From positions 1-56,735 of the forward strand of contig NZ_BOMG01000089.1 of assembly GCF_016862075.1 (NCBI RefSeq): a stretch of 56,735 nt of DNA. The letters run 5' to 3'. The first letter of the stretch is position 1. Every line of letters begins with the position of its first letter. The translations under genes and the position numbers were made by a program. This DNA is from Actinoplanes couchii. GTDB lineage: Bacteria; Actinomycetota; Actinomycetes; Mycobacteriales; Micromonosporaceae. Below, one piece after another: positions 46,856 through 55,168 of the stretch. The notes under the pieces are model-generated. The model did not search any database, was not told the origin of the DNA, and worked only from the letters and a program-made list of their open reading frames with translations.

Positions 46856-46892
46856 GGTCCGGGCCCCTGCGATCAGGGGCCCGGACCTCATG
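46851..46892. terminator. 19-bp perfect palindromic hairpin shared by convergent genes
   Basis: CATGAGGTCCGGGCCCCTG at 46851-46869 and its exact complement at 46874-46892 around a 4-nt loop. The left arm contains the hemolysin III stop codon and the right arm ends 6 bp before the stop of the DUF6458 gene, so it probably terminates both. No T-run. Confidence 0.75.
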
Positions 46893-46898
46893 GCTTCG

Positions 46899-47183
46899 TC
46901 AGGAGTACGCGGGAGGCGGCGGCGGGGGAACGTCGTCGCGACGAACCTCGCGGTACTCGGAGGTGTAACCAGGACCGGCGACGGGCTGTTGCTGCTGCCG
47001 GGTGACCACGGTCGTGCGGCGACGGTTGCTCCAGAAGAACAGTGTGATCAGCAGACCGGCGAAACCGGCCAGCATCAGGATCCAGCCGATCACACCGATG
47101 TCCAGGCCACTGATGTCCGCCTCCACAGCGAACGCCAGGATCGCGCCCAGAGCGATCAGAAAAATGCTCGCACCGATGCCCAT
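46899..47183 (-). CDS. DUF6458 family small membrane protein
   Basis: Encodes 94 residues: MGIGASIFLIALGAILAFAV, then a DISGLDIGVIGW turn and a second helix (ILMLAGFAGLLITLFFW), followed by a basic patch (NRRRTT) and a Pro-rich tail with six Pro in a row. This two-helix pattern is typical of DUF6458, found in actinobacteria and without known function. ATG at 47183 has GAGGAGG at 5-6 nt. Confidence 0.88.
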   Translation of the reverse strand: MGIGASIFLIALGAILAFAVEADISGLDIGVIGWILMLAGFAGLLITLFFWSNRRRTTVVTRQQQQPVAGPGYTSEYREVRRDDVPPPPPPAYS

Positions 47184-47299
47184 CGGACCCTCCTCGGGTG
47201 GGTGTCCGCTCGGCCGGGCGCCGATCGCTCGACCGTGATGAATGCGTCGAAGCAGCGTTTACCCGCACGTGCCGAATCCCAATCAGGCAAGCTGTTCGG

Positions 47300-47818
47300 A
47301 TGACCACGCGGACGCTCATTCTGCTGCGCCATGCCAAGGCCGAGACCCCTGGCGACTTCGACGACTACGACCGCGCGCTCACCGAACGCGGGAACGCCGA
47401 CGCCGACGCGGCCGGCGCCTGGCTGACCGACGAGCGACTGCACCCGGAGTTGGTGATCTGCTCCCCGGCCAAGCGCACCCGGCAGACCTGGCAGGGCGTC
47501 GCCATCGCCCTGGGGCAGGCGCCGTCGGCCCGCCCGGGGCCCGAGGTGCACTACGAGGACTCGATGTACCTGGGCCGGGGCGGTGAGGTCTTCGAACTGC
47601 TGAAGGCGGTTCCGGACACGATCCGCACGGTTCTGGTGGTCGGCCACAACCCGACCATGTCCGAAGTGTCCGCTCTGCTACTGCCGGACGACCAGTACAC
47701 CGGCACGGTCCTGGAGATGAAGACCGCCGGGCTGGCCGTGCACACCGGGGAGAAGCCGTGGTCCTCGGCGGAACCGGGCTCGATGCGCCTCACCCGGTCC
47801 CACACCGCCCGCGGCTGA
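47300..47818 (+). CDS. SixA-type phosphohistidine phosphatase (histidine phosphatase superfamily)
   Basis: Encodes 172 residues. The catalytic RHA motif is at 10-12 (LILLRHAKAE), the second His is in VLVVGHNPTMSE, and ICSPAKRTRQTW carries the conserved Arg. The size and LRHAK motif match SixA-type phosphatases, which remove phosphate from histidine of signalling proteins; some relatives act on small molecules. The ATG at 47300 follows CAAGCT by 6 nt (leaderless). The 3' end overlaps the convergent subtilase-like gene by 29 bp. Confidence 0.88.
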   Translation: MTTRTLILLRHAKAETPGDFDDYDRALTERGNADADAAGAWLTDERLHPELVICSPAKRTRQTWQGVAIALGQAPSARPGPEVHYEDSMYLGRGGEVFELLKAVPDTIRTVLVVGHNPTMSEVSALLLPDDQYTGTVLEMKTAGLAVHTGEKPWSSAEPGSMRLTRSHTARG

Positions 47819-50057
47819 AACCTACTTCCGGTACCAGGGTCCGGGTGGTCGTGGACTTCACGTTCCCCAGTTTGTCGTACGCCCGGACCTGGACCTTCAT
47901 GGTCTTGCTCTGCTTGTTCACCTGGACCTTCAACAGGTAACCGGCCGTCGCGTCCTTCGCCACCACCTTGCCGTTCACCAGCAGCTCGACCCGCGCGACC
48001 CCGGCGGCGTCGGACGCCTTGACCGAGACCGCGACGGTCCCCTCGACCCTGGCCCTGTTCTTCGGTGCCTTGGTGATCGAGACAGTCGGCCCGGCGTTGT
48101 CCGCGATCACCGTCCGGGTGTAGGCGCGGACGTTCCCGGCCTTGTCGGTCAACTTCCAGAGCAGATCGAGACGGCCGGAGTACGCCCCGCCGGCGGTCTT
48201 CAGCGAGTAGGGCGCGGTGGTGTCCCGGCCCACGCGCTTCCCGTTGGCCCAGAGCTCGGCAAACGCGACTCCGGTGACGTCGTCGGTGACCCCGGAGATC
48301 GTCGTCGTGACAGCGCCCCGGACCCGGGTGTTCGCGGCCGGGCTGATCCCGGTGGCGGTCGGCGCCTGCTCGTCGGCCCAGCCCTCGAAGTTCGCGCTGC
48401 CGATGTTGCCGGCCTCGTCGTAGGCGTCGACCGAGAACAGCCCGCCCCCGCCCGGGGGGACCCGGATCGTCGCGGTCCAGGTGTCGGTGCCCGGCGCACG
48501 GGTCATCGCCACGCCGGAAGCCAGCACCCTCGTCGTGTCGGGGCTCGCCGTGACGACCACGTCGACCGGATTGCGCACGATCGAACCCCGCACCGGAGAG
48601 ACGATCGAGACCGTGGGCGCGACGGTGTCGAAACGGACCGTCGTGCTCTTCTCGGCGACGTTGCCGGCGTGGTCGTACGCCCGGACGGTGATCTCCCGCG
48701 ATCCGCTCCAGTCCGCCGGGGCGTCCACCCGGATCGGCTGGTCCCATGGGGTCTTCCGCTCACCCACGACGACCCCGTCGACCAGGACCGCGACCCGGGC
48801 CACCCCGTGGTCGTCGGTCACCATCGGATCCACCGTGATCGGCTCCGCGGAGATCCGGCCCTCGGTGAGCCCGGTCGACACCACGACCGGGTTCACCGTG
48901 TCCGCGGCCCCGAACCGGCTCATCAGGTCGGCCGCGTCCAGGATCGGCGGGTCGTAGTGCCGTTCCGGGCTGGGCACCGCGCCCGCCACGATCGCGTCGC
49001 TCACCTGGGCCGCGGTCGCGCCGGGCCGGGCGGAGAAGGCCAGCGCGGCGGCTCCGGCGACGACCGCGGCCGACGCGGGCGAACCGGCCAGGTAGCGGTC
49101 GGCTCCCGCGGCGCCGGGCACCCGCAGGTTGTCGGCGGCGGCCACCTCGATGTAGAAGCCGTTGTTCACGTTGGTGTTGCTGCTCTTGCGGCCGGCGCCG
49201 TCCACCGAGGCCACCGTGAGCACACCGGGGAAGGTGCCCGGGTGCTGCGGCTGCGAGGTGCCGGTGTTGCCGGCCGCGTCGATGATCAGGGCGCCCTTCT
49301 TCTGGGCGTACTGGACGGCGTCCCGCATCAGGTAACTGAAGAAATCGGCGGTGCCGGCGACCATGATGACCCGGGCGCCCTGGTCGGCCGCCCACACGAT
49401 GCCGGCCGAGAGGTCCACGCCGGTCCCGCTGCCGGGATCGTCCTGCACCCGGACCGGCAGGACCCGGCACCCGCCGCAGACCCCGCTGTCACCACCGCCG
49501 GCGATGATGCCGGCGACCAGCGTGCCGTGCCCGTCCTCGTCGGAGGCGTCGGTGTCACCGTCCACGAAGTCGCGCCCCGGCAGGATCCGCTCGGCGGGAA
49601 GTCCCTGAGCCGGGCTGACCCCGGTACCGAGCACCGCGACGACGGTGTCCGGACTGCCGGCGCCCCAGGTACGGGCCGCGGTCACCCGGCTCGTGTCGAG
49701 CGACCCGGCGGTGGCGGCGTCACCGGGCACGACACCGGTGGTCACCCGGACGTCCGGCTGGGCGAACCGGATCCCGGCGCCCGCCCTGGCCCGCTCGCCC
49801 GCTTCGAGGCGGCTCTCCGGCGGCACGTCGACCACGATCGCGTCCATTCCCGGCACCGGGCGGCTGCCCAGCGCCAGGTCACCGATCCGGTTCACGACCG
49901 CCGCCGGATCGGTGGTCGGCAGCATGCCCACCACCAGGCGCCCCGGCCACAGCAGGTCCTCGATCGGCGCGGCCGAGGCCGGACCCACCGCGAGACCCAC
50001 CATCAGGGCGGCGGCCAGCGAGGAGGAAAGAAGACGCACCAGCAGGCCCCCGTACAT
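47790..50057 (-). CDS. Secreted subtilase-fold protein (S8), probably inactive, with C-terminal Ig-like domains
   Basis: Encodes 755 residues. A signal peptide is clear (LLSSSLAAALMVGLAVGPASA), so it is exported. Residues about 120-385 have the S8 fold, but the Asp motif reads VVAVLGTGV, with Gly144 where Asp is needed, and the Ser motif reads AGSPASAAVVAG, in which Pro327 aligns with the nucleophile Ser. The His motif DGHGTLVAG (H177) and the oxyanion Asn in DAAGNTG (264) are kept. After residue 390 come three or so beta-sandwich repeats with DHAGNVAEKS, DEAGNIGS and DKAGNVRA, like Ig-type adhesive domains. It may bind peptides or cell wall without cutting. A GTG at 50039 is an alternative start. 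Confidence 0.82.
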   Translation of the reverse strand: MYGGLLVRLLSSSLAAALMVGLAVGPASAAPIEDLLWPGRLVVGMLPTTDPAAVVNRIGDLALGSRPVPGMDAIVVDVPPESRLEAGERARAGAGIRFAQPDVRVTTGVVPGDAATAGSLDTSRVTAARTWGAGSPDTVVAVLGTGVSPAQGLPAERILPGRDFVDGDTDASDEDGHGTLVAGIIAGGGDSGVCGGCRVLPVRVQDDPGSGTGVDLSAGIVWAADQGARVIMVAGTADFFSYLMRDAVQYAQKKGALIIDAAGNTGTSQPQHPGTFPGVLTVASVDGAGRKSSNTNVNNGFYIEVAAADNLRVPGAAGADRYLAGSPASAAVVAGAAALAFSARPGATAAQVSDAIVAGAVPSPERHYDPPILDAADLMSRFGAADTVNPVVVSTGLTEGRISAEPITVDPMVTDDHGVARVAVLVDGVVVGERKTPWDQPIRVDAPADWSGSREITVRAYDHAGNVAEKSTTVRFDTVAPTVSIVSPVRGSIVRNPVDVVVTASPDTTRVLASGVAMTRAPGTDTWTATIRVPPGGGGLFSVDAYDEAGNIGSANFEGWADEQAPTATGISPAANTRVRGAVTTTISGVTDDVTGVAFAELWANGKRVGRDTTAPYSLKTAGGAYSGRLDLLWKLTDKAGNVRAYTRTVIADNAGPTVSITKAPKNRARVEGTVAVSVKASDAAGVARVELLVNGKVVAKDATAGYLLKVQVNKQSKTMKVQVRAYDKLGNVKSTTTRTLVPEVGFSRGRCGTG

Positions 50058-50124
50058 CAGTCCACTGAGGAGATCGAGGACGATCTTAGGACTCGCCGGT
50101 ACGCCTCCGTATCATCCGAAAAGA

Positions 50125-50162
50125 CGAGGCCCCGGTGGACGCCGTTGTCCGCCGGGGCCTCG
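50125..50162. terminator. Terminator between the acyl-CoA dehydrogenase and subtilase-like genes
   Basis: 16-bp stem with one T-G pair: CGAGGCCCCGGTGGAC at 50125-50140 and its partner at 50147-50162, loop GCCGTT. The + side ends CCCTTTTT and the minus side TCTTTTC, so it can work both ways; its main client is the minus-strand dehydrogenase gene ending at 50193. Confidence 0.9.
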
Positions 50163-50192
50163 CCCTTTTTCAGGAGAGTGGGAAAAGTCTGG

Positions 50193-52049
50193 TCAGAACG
50201 CGTCCTCGTCCAGGTCCATCAGGTCGAGGGTGGTGTTCTCGATGATCCGGCGGTCGGAACCGATCCGGGGCAGGACCTCGCGGGTGAAGAAGCGGGCCGC
50301 GGCCACCTTGCCGGTGTAGAACTTCCGGTCCGCCTCGGAGACCTCGGTGTTCAGCGCGTTCAGCGCCACCTCGGCCTGCCGCAGCAGCAGCCAGGCCAGG
50401 ACCACGTCGCCGAGGGCCAGCAGAATCCGGCGGGAGGTCAGGCCGACCTTGTACAGCTCGCGGGCCTCCCCGTTCTGCACGGCGCCGAGCCAGCCCAGGA
50501 CCACGGTGAGGATGGTCTGCATCTCGCCGAGCGCCTTGCCCAGGGCGAGCCGCTCGTCCTTGAGCTGACCGTTGCCGGCCTCGCTCTCGACGAAGCCCTG
50601 GATCTCGGCGGCGATGGTGCCGAGCGTCCGGCCGCCGTCCTTGACGATCTTGCGGAAGATCAGGTCGAGGCTCTGGATCGCGGTCGTACCCTCGTACAGG
50701 GTGTCGATCTTCGCGTCCCGGACGTACTGCTCCAGCGGGTAGTCCTGCAGGAAGCCGGACCCGCCGAAGACCTGCAGCGACTCGGCGCCCAGCAACTCGT
50801 ACGCCCGCTCGGATCCGACGCCCTTGACCAGGGGAAGCAGGAAGTCGTTGACGCTGCTGGCGATCTTGGCAGCCTTCTCGTCACCGGCGGCCTGCGCGAT
50901 GAAGACCTTGTCCTGCCAGGTCGCCGTATAGATGACCAGGGCCCGGAGCGCCTCGGCGTACGACTTCTGGAGCATCAGCGACCGGCGTACGTCCGGGTGG
51001 TGGGTGATGGTGACCCGGGGAGCCGCCTTGTCGGTGTTCTGCACCAGGTCGGCGCCCTGGACACGATTCTTCGCGTACTCCAGCGCGTTCAGGTAGCCGC
51101 TGGACAGGGTGGCGATCGCCTTGGTGCCGACCATCATCCGGGCGTTCTCAATGATCATGAACATCTGCCGGATGCCCTGGTGCACCTCGCCGAGCAGCCA
51201 GCCCTTGGCCGGGGTGCCGTGCTCACCGAAGGTCATCTCACACGTGTTGGAGACCTTGATGCCCATCTTGTGCTCGACGTTCGTCGCGTAGACGCCGTTG
51301 CGCTCGCCCAGGTCGCCGGTGGCCGGGTCGAAGTGGTACTTCGGCACGATGAACAGCGACAGGCCCTTGGTGCCCGGGCCGCCGGCGCCCTCGACACCCA
51401 CCGGGCGCGCCAGCACGTAGTGGATGATGTTGTCGCTCAGGTCGTGCTCACCCGAGGTGATGAAGCGCTTGACGCCCTCGATGTGCCACGAGCCGTCGGC
51501 CTGCGGGATGGCGCGGGCGCGACCGGCACCGACGTCCGACCCGGCGTCCGGCTCGGTGAGGACCATCGTCGAGCCCCACTGCTTCTCGACGAAGAGCTTG
51601 GCCCACTCCTTCTGCTCCGGCGTGCCCTCGATCCAGGTCACGTGCGCGAAGGACGGACCGGACGAATACATCCAGATCGGGGCGTTGGCCCCCAGGATCT
51701 GCTCGGCGACCGCCCACACCAGGCTGCGCGGCGCCTGGTTGCCACCGAGACCGGTCGGCAGGTCGAGCCGCCAGAACTCGGACGCCATGAACGTCGCGAA
51801 GGACTTCTTGAACGACTCCGGCAGCGGCGCGGTGTGCGTGGCCGGGTCGAAGACCGGTGGGTTGCGGTCACCGTCGACGTAGCTGGCGGCGAGGTCCTCG
51901 CGGGCCAGCCGGTCGACCTCGGAGAGCACGTCGTTGGCGGTCTCCACGTCGATCTCGTCGAACGGCGCCCGGCCGAGTGACTGATCTGCCCCGAAGACCT
52001 CGAACAGGTTGAACCGGAGGTCCCGAAGGTTGCTCTTGTAGTGCGTCAT
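50193..52049 (-). CDS. Acyl-CoA dehydrogenase, long FadE5-like type
   Basis: Encodes 618 residues, longer than the usual 380 and matching the FadE5 group of actinobacteria with an extra C-terminal helical domain. Signatures are TMVLTEPDAGSDVGAG (FAD contact), GEHDLSDNIIHYVLAR, NTCEMTFGEHG, QVFGGSGFLQDYPLEQYVRDAKI and YEGTTAIQSLDL with the catalytic Glu. It oxidises fatty acyl-CoA in beta-oxidation, using FAD and electron transfer flavoprotein. The ATG at 52049 begins MTHYKSNLRDLRFNLFEV, the family N-terminus. Two inverted copies of a TACYGATCRGTA-like site lie just upstream (52081-52116), suggesting a TetR-type repressor acting here; the regulator is not in this window. Confidence 0.93.
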   Translation of the reverse strand: MTHYKSNLRDLRFNLFEVFGADQSLGRAPFDEIDVETANDVLSEVDRLAREDLAASYVDGDRNPPVFDPATHTAPLPESFKKSFATFMASEFWRLDLPTGLGGNQAPRSLVWAVAEQILGANAPIWMYSSGPSFAHVTWIEGTPEQKEWAKLFVEKQWGSTMVLTEPDAGSDVGAGRARAIPQADGSWHIEGVKRFITSGEHDLSDNIIHYVLARPVGVEGAGGPGTKGLSLFIVPKYHFDPATGDLGERNGVYATNVEHKMGIKVSNTCEMTFGEHGTPAKGWLLGEVHQGIRQMFMIIENARMMVGTKAIATLSSGYLNALEYAKNRVQGADLVQNTDKAAPRVTITHHPDVRRSLMLQKSYAEALRALVIYTATWQDKVFIAQAAGDEKAAKIASSVNDFLLPLVKGVGSERAYELLGAESLQVFGGSGFLQDYPLEQYVRDAKIDTLYEGTTAIQSLDLIFRKIVKDGGRTLGTIAAEIQGFVESEAGNGQLKDERLALGKALGEMQTILTVVLGWLGAVQNGEARELYKVGLTSRRILLALGDVVLAWLLLRQAEVALNALNTEVSEADRKFYTGKVAAARFFTREVLPRIGSDRRIIENTTLDLMDLDEDAF

Positions 52050-52080
52050 GGTGCTTGGCCCCGCTCTCCCGGACGCGAGT

Positions 52081-52116
52081 TACCCGTCAGTAACCCCACT
52101 GTATTACTGATCGGTA
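52081..52116 (-). promoter_or_regulatory. Candidate TetR-type operator pair upstream of the acyl-CoA dehydrogenase
   Basis: TACCCGTCAGTAA at 52081-52093 and TTACTGATCGGTA at 52104-52116 are inverted copies differing at two positions, 10 nt apart. Each is itself an imperfect palindrome. The location, 32-67 bp before the start, suggests promoter overlap. I do not assign a named regulator. Confidence 0.5.
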
Positions 52117-52296
52117 GGTACCGACAACCCGGCCAGGGTTTACCGATGGGCCCACCAGGACGGGGCGGTTGTCCGTCCGATCAGATGGCGACCGATACAG
52201 CCGTTCGGCCATTTGCCTACTTCGACACGCGGCCGGCGTATCGCGGGCCCGCACGGGTCGTTTCCATGGATAGACAGCCACGAGCAGGGGGATGCC

Positions 52297-52473
52297 ATGT
52301 TCGCCACGATCAAAAGCCTGATCCCGGAACCTCGCCAGGCGAACCAGCCGCGCAACTACGTCGGGCGGCACCGTCAGCCCGAGCACACGCCGAACCAGTC
52401 GGCCACGGTCGCCTCGGCGCCCGTTCCGGTCGTCTCGCCGGCGCCGGACGCTCAGGACAAGGCCGCGGCCTAA
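52297..52473 (+). CDS. 58-residue hypothetical protein
   Basis: ATG at 52297, preceded by AGGGGG at 7 nt; 58 codons. The N-terminus is MFATIKSLIPEPRQANQPRN, followed by a Pro/Ala/Val-rich tail. No membrane segment. The TAA overlaps the TAG of the convergent phosphatase gene (CTAA at 52470-52473). No family recognised; coding bias is acceptable. Confidence 0.55.
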   Translation: MFATIKSLIPEPRQANQPRNYVGRHRQPEHTPNQSATVASAPVPVVSPAPDAQDKAAA

Positions 52474-53585
52474 CTACCGGCCGCGCCGACTTCCCAGCTC
52501 GGTACCGAGACGGCAGTGCCGCCGTCCGGGCCGGCGTACTCCAGCAACACCAGTGCGATGTCGTCCTCGAGACGGCCGTACACCCAATCCACCAGCGCCG
52601 TCTCCAGCGACGCCAGCCCGTCGCCGACCGTGCCGTGGCCCAGGAGGCGCCACGCGCGGTCGGCGGTCGGGAAGAACTCGCCCTCCCGGCGCGCCTCGCC
52701 CAGCCCGTCGGTGAAGAGCAGCAGCCGGTCGCCCGGCTCCAGACGCTCCACCCGGGCCTTCACCTCCGGCATGAAACCCAGCGGAGGCGCCGGCGCCGGC
52801 GGCTCCAGCGGGATCACCTGGCCCCGGCGCAACAGCAACGGGGCCGGGTGTCCACAGTTGACGATGGTCAGCGTGCCGCCGCGCTCCTCGACCAGAGCCG
52901 CCGTCACGAAGTCCTCGTCACCGACACTGCGGGCCACCGCGCGGTCCAGGTCCTGCACGATCGTGCGCAGATCGGCCCGCTCGTACGCCACGTGCCGGTA
53001 CGAACCCAGCACGATGCTCGCCAGGCGTACCGCGTCCAGGCCCTTGCCGCGCACGTCGCCGATGATGATCCGCACGCCGTACGGCGTGTTCAGCGCCTCG
53101 TAGAGGTCACCACCGATGTCGGCGGCGGCGGTCGCGGAGATGTAGCGCCCGGAGATCGCCAGCGCGCCCACCTGCGGACCGATCGGCCGCAGCACCGCCT
53201 GCTGGGCCACCGCCGCCAGCCGCAACAGCTCGGCGATCCGGTCGGACTGCCGCTCCCGGATCGTCGCGCCGGCCGCCGCCACCCCCGTCGCCAGCACGAT
53301 GCCCATCAGATTGACCAGGCCGACCATGCCGGTCTGCAGGCCGGCCATCCCGACGAAGACCGCACCGACCACAGTCGCGAGCACACCGGACGCCAGCACC
53401 ATCTGCCAGACCGCGAAAACCGCGGCCAGGAACGGCACCGCCGCCAGCAGGCCGACAAAATCCGCCTGCCGGGGCTCCTCGGCCAGCTCCACGGCGGACA
53501 CGACGGCGAGCAGCACGAGCGCCGCGCCGACACCGGCGCGGTTCCCAGGGCTCAGCGGGCGTCGTCCCGCCAGGAAAGTAGACAT
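52470..53585 (-). CDS. Membrane-bound SpoIIE-type PP2C phosphatase (RsbU-like)
   Basis: Encodes 371 residues from the ATG at 53585 (the frame is open 32 codons further). About four to five hydrophobic segments form the N-terminal third (GVGAALVLLAVVSAVEL, FVGLLAAVPFLAAVFAVWQMVL, VVGAVFVGMAGLQTGMVGLVNLMGIV). The C-terminal SpoIIE domain has ADIGGDLYEA, IIIGDVRGKGLDA, VNCGHPAPLL, LLLFTDGLGEAR and EDDIALVLLEY, with all metal-binding Asp present. Such phosphatases dephosphorylate anti-sigma factor antagonists. No anti-sigma or antagonist gene is next to it. The stop overlaps the convergent small gene by 4 bp. Confidence 0.88.
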   Translation of the reverse strand: MSTFLAGRRPLSPGNRAGVGAALVLLAVVSAVELAEEPRQADFVGLLAAVPFLAAVFAVWQMVLASGVLATVVGAVFVGMAGLQTGMVGLVNLMGIVLATGVAAAGATIRERQSDRIAELLRLAAVAQQAVLRPIGPQVGALAISGRYISATAAADIGGDLYEALNTPYGVRIIIGDVRGKGLDAVRLASIVLGSYRHVAYERADLRTIVQDLDRAVARSVGDEDFVTAALVEERGGTLTIVNCGHPAPLLLRRGQVIPLEPPAPAPPLGFMPEVKARVERLEPGDRLLLFTDGLGEARREGEFFPTADRAWRLLGHGTVGDGLASLETALVDWVYGRLEDDIALVLLEYAGPDGGTAVSVPSWEVGAAGS

Positions 53586-53725
53586 GGTTCGCCGACCAGC
53601 ATGCCCGATCAGCCGCACGTCGGGTATCAACTTGACCCGTAGGCTGAGCGCATTCTGACCTGCCGTAGGTACCGGCGTCATTCGGTCGGTCCAACCAGGG
53701 CGACAGCCGGTGACAGGATGGCTCC

Positions 53726-54262
53726 GTGACCGACGATCTCCGTGATCTTCTCCGAACGGCCTTCCGCTGGACCGACCTCGGCCCCGGAAGCGACTACCTC
53801 GTCAGCGACCGCTCCGGCTGGTGGCGTGACCCGCGGATCCTCGACGGACTCGGCGACGGCCTGGCCGGGCTGTTCGCGGACTCCGCGCCGACCGTCGTGG
53901 TGTCGCCCGAGGTCACCGGATTCATGGTCGGGCCGCTGGTGGCACGGGCGCTCGGGGTGGGCTTCGTCGAGGCGTACCGGGCCGGGGCCCGCCGGGCCAT
54001 CGCCGAGCCGATGATCTGGGCCGACGTCCCCAGCGACCACCGCGGCGACGTGCAGCGCCTGGGCGTACGGGAGAGGCTGATCGGCCCCGATGACCGCGTC
54101 CTGGTCGTCGACGACTGGGCGGCCACCGGGGCTCAGGCCCGCGGTCTGCGGAAACTGCTCGGCGATCGGTACCTGGGCACGGCTGTCATCGTCGCCGAGT
54201 GCCCACCGCCGGTCGCTACCGAGCTGTCCATCCGCAGCCTGCTGACCGGGATGGATCTTTAG
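53726..54262 (+). CDS. Phosphoribosyltransferase family protein
   Basis: Encodes 178 residues of the type I PRTase fold: the PRPP motif VLVVDDWAATG at 125-135 and VVVSPEVTGFMVGPLVARAL near 57-76, which forms the N-side of the active site. It is closest in outline to adenine or xanthine-type phosphoribosyltransferases, but the base specificity hood is not diagnostic. The GTG at 53726 follows CAGGAT by 6 nt (leaderless). The neighbouring gene is a SpoIIE phosphatase, with no purine pathway gene adjacent. Confidence 0.82.
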   Translation: MTDDLRDLLRTAFRWTDLGPGSDYLVSDRSGWWRDPRILDGLGDGLAGLFADSAPTVVVSPEVTGFMVGPLVARALGVGFVEAYRAGARRAIAEPMIWADVPSDHRGDVQRLGVRERLIGPDDRVLVVDDWAATGAQARGLRKLLGDRYLGTAVIVAECPPPVATELSIRSLLTGMDL

Positions 54263-54276
54263 CTGTCTTTCCGGCC

Positions 54277-54582
54277 CTAGCTTTCTTTCCGGATGCGCTG
54301 GTAACCGGCCAGCGCACCGCGGGCCGGGTGCCAGCCGGTGGCGGTGTAGGCGGCGAGGCCCTGCTTGACATACGGGTCCTCGGCGATCAGCGCGTGGGCC
54401 TCGGCCTCGGTGTCCACGTCCAGCAGGATGATGCCGCCGGTCGGCGGGTCGATCCGCCCGGCGGTGACCGAGTAACCGGCCTCCTCCAGCCCCGCGAGGA
54501 AGGTCAGGTGATCGGCACGGGCCGCATCGACTTCAGCGAGCGGCTTCAGGTACGTCGAGATCATCAGATACACGTTCGCCAT
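54277..54582 (-). CDS. YciI-like protein
   Basis: Encodes 101 residues from MANVYLMIS (ATG at 54582); an ATG five codons upstream (54597), with AGGGG before it, is an alternative. The sequence shows the YCII fold: N-terminal strand, helix HLTFLAGLEEAGYSVTAGRI, DPPTGGIILLDVDTEAEA with the conserved Asp/His-type region, and EDPYVKQGLA near the end, a strong family feature. YciI proteins are small dimeric alpha/beta barrels, sometimes enzymatic (peroxidase or dehydrochlorinase relatives), mostly of unknown role. Confidence 0.8.
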   Translation of the reverse strand: MANVYLMISTYLKPLAEVDAARADHLTFLAGLEEAGYSVTAGRIDPPTGGIILLDVDTEAEAHALIAEDPYVKQGLAAYTATGWHPARGALAGYQRIRKES

Positions 54583-54640
54583 CCTAGAACCGACCATCCG
54601 GCCCCTGACGATTTGCCCTGGTCGGGGCTACTTTTCCGGG

Positions 54641-55168
54641 ATGCAGATCCAGATCACCGCGGTTCCGGACGCGGCGCTGAACGCGGCCGCCACCCGGCAC
54701 GGCCTGCGACGGCCGGTGCTCGCCGCCCGGCTCGGCGGTTGGGCGCTGCTGCTGTACGCCCTGCTCGCACAGGCCGTCACCGGGGAACTCGACCCGGTGC
54801 TGCTGGCCGGCGGGGCTCTGCTCGCCGTGGCCGTCCCGGTGATCCTGCTCAACCACACCGCGCGCGGGCTGCGCTCCGGGCGGGTGACCAGCTACGAGAT
54901 CAGCGAAGGCGGGATCGCCAGCGCTGACCCCGAGAGCCGGCACGCGTACGCCTGGCAGGCTGTCCGTTCTGTTGACGAACTCTCCGGGCAGTTGCTCTTC
55001 CGGCTGCGCGGCGCCCGTCTGCTGCCGGTGCCGACGGGCGGGCTCAGTGCCGCCGAGATCGAGCAGATCCTCGATGTCGCTGCAACCCGGGGCCGGCCCG
55101 TGCGCCGTCAGATGGTCGGCCAGGTCCGGAAATTCAGTGCCGACCGGCTCGGCGTCGGGCCCCGCTGA
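54641..55168 (+). CDS. YcxB-like membrane protein
   Basis: Encodes 175 residues. Two adjacent hydrophobic segments (LGGWALLLYALLAQAVTG and PVLLAGGALLAVAVPVILL) sit at residues about 30-70, followed by a soluble YcxB-type domain with the pattern YEISEGGIASADPESRHAYAW and LLPVPTGGLSAAEIEQIL. Function unknown. The ATG at 54641 is 6 nt after TACTTT. The 3' end overlaps the convergent dcd gene by 61 bp. Confidence 0.8.
   Translation: MQIQITAVPDAALNAAATRHGLRRPVLAARLGGWALLLYALLAQAVTGELDPVLLAGGALLAVAVPVILLNHTARGLRSGRVTSYEISEGGIASADPESRHAYAWQAVRSVDELSGQLLFRLRGARLLPVPTGGLSAAEIEQILDVAATRGRPVRRQMVGQVRKFSADRLGVGPR

Noticed and set aside
48669..51980. 1103-codon plus-strand open frame over the subtilase-like and acyl-CoA dehydrogenase genes
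   Set aside because: It spans two well-supported minus-strand genes and a terminator between them and has no recognisable domain.
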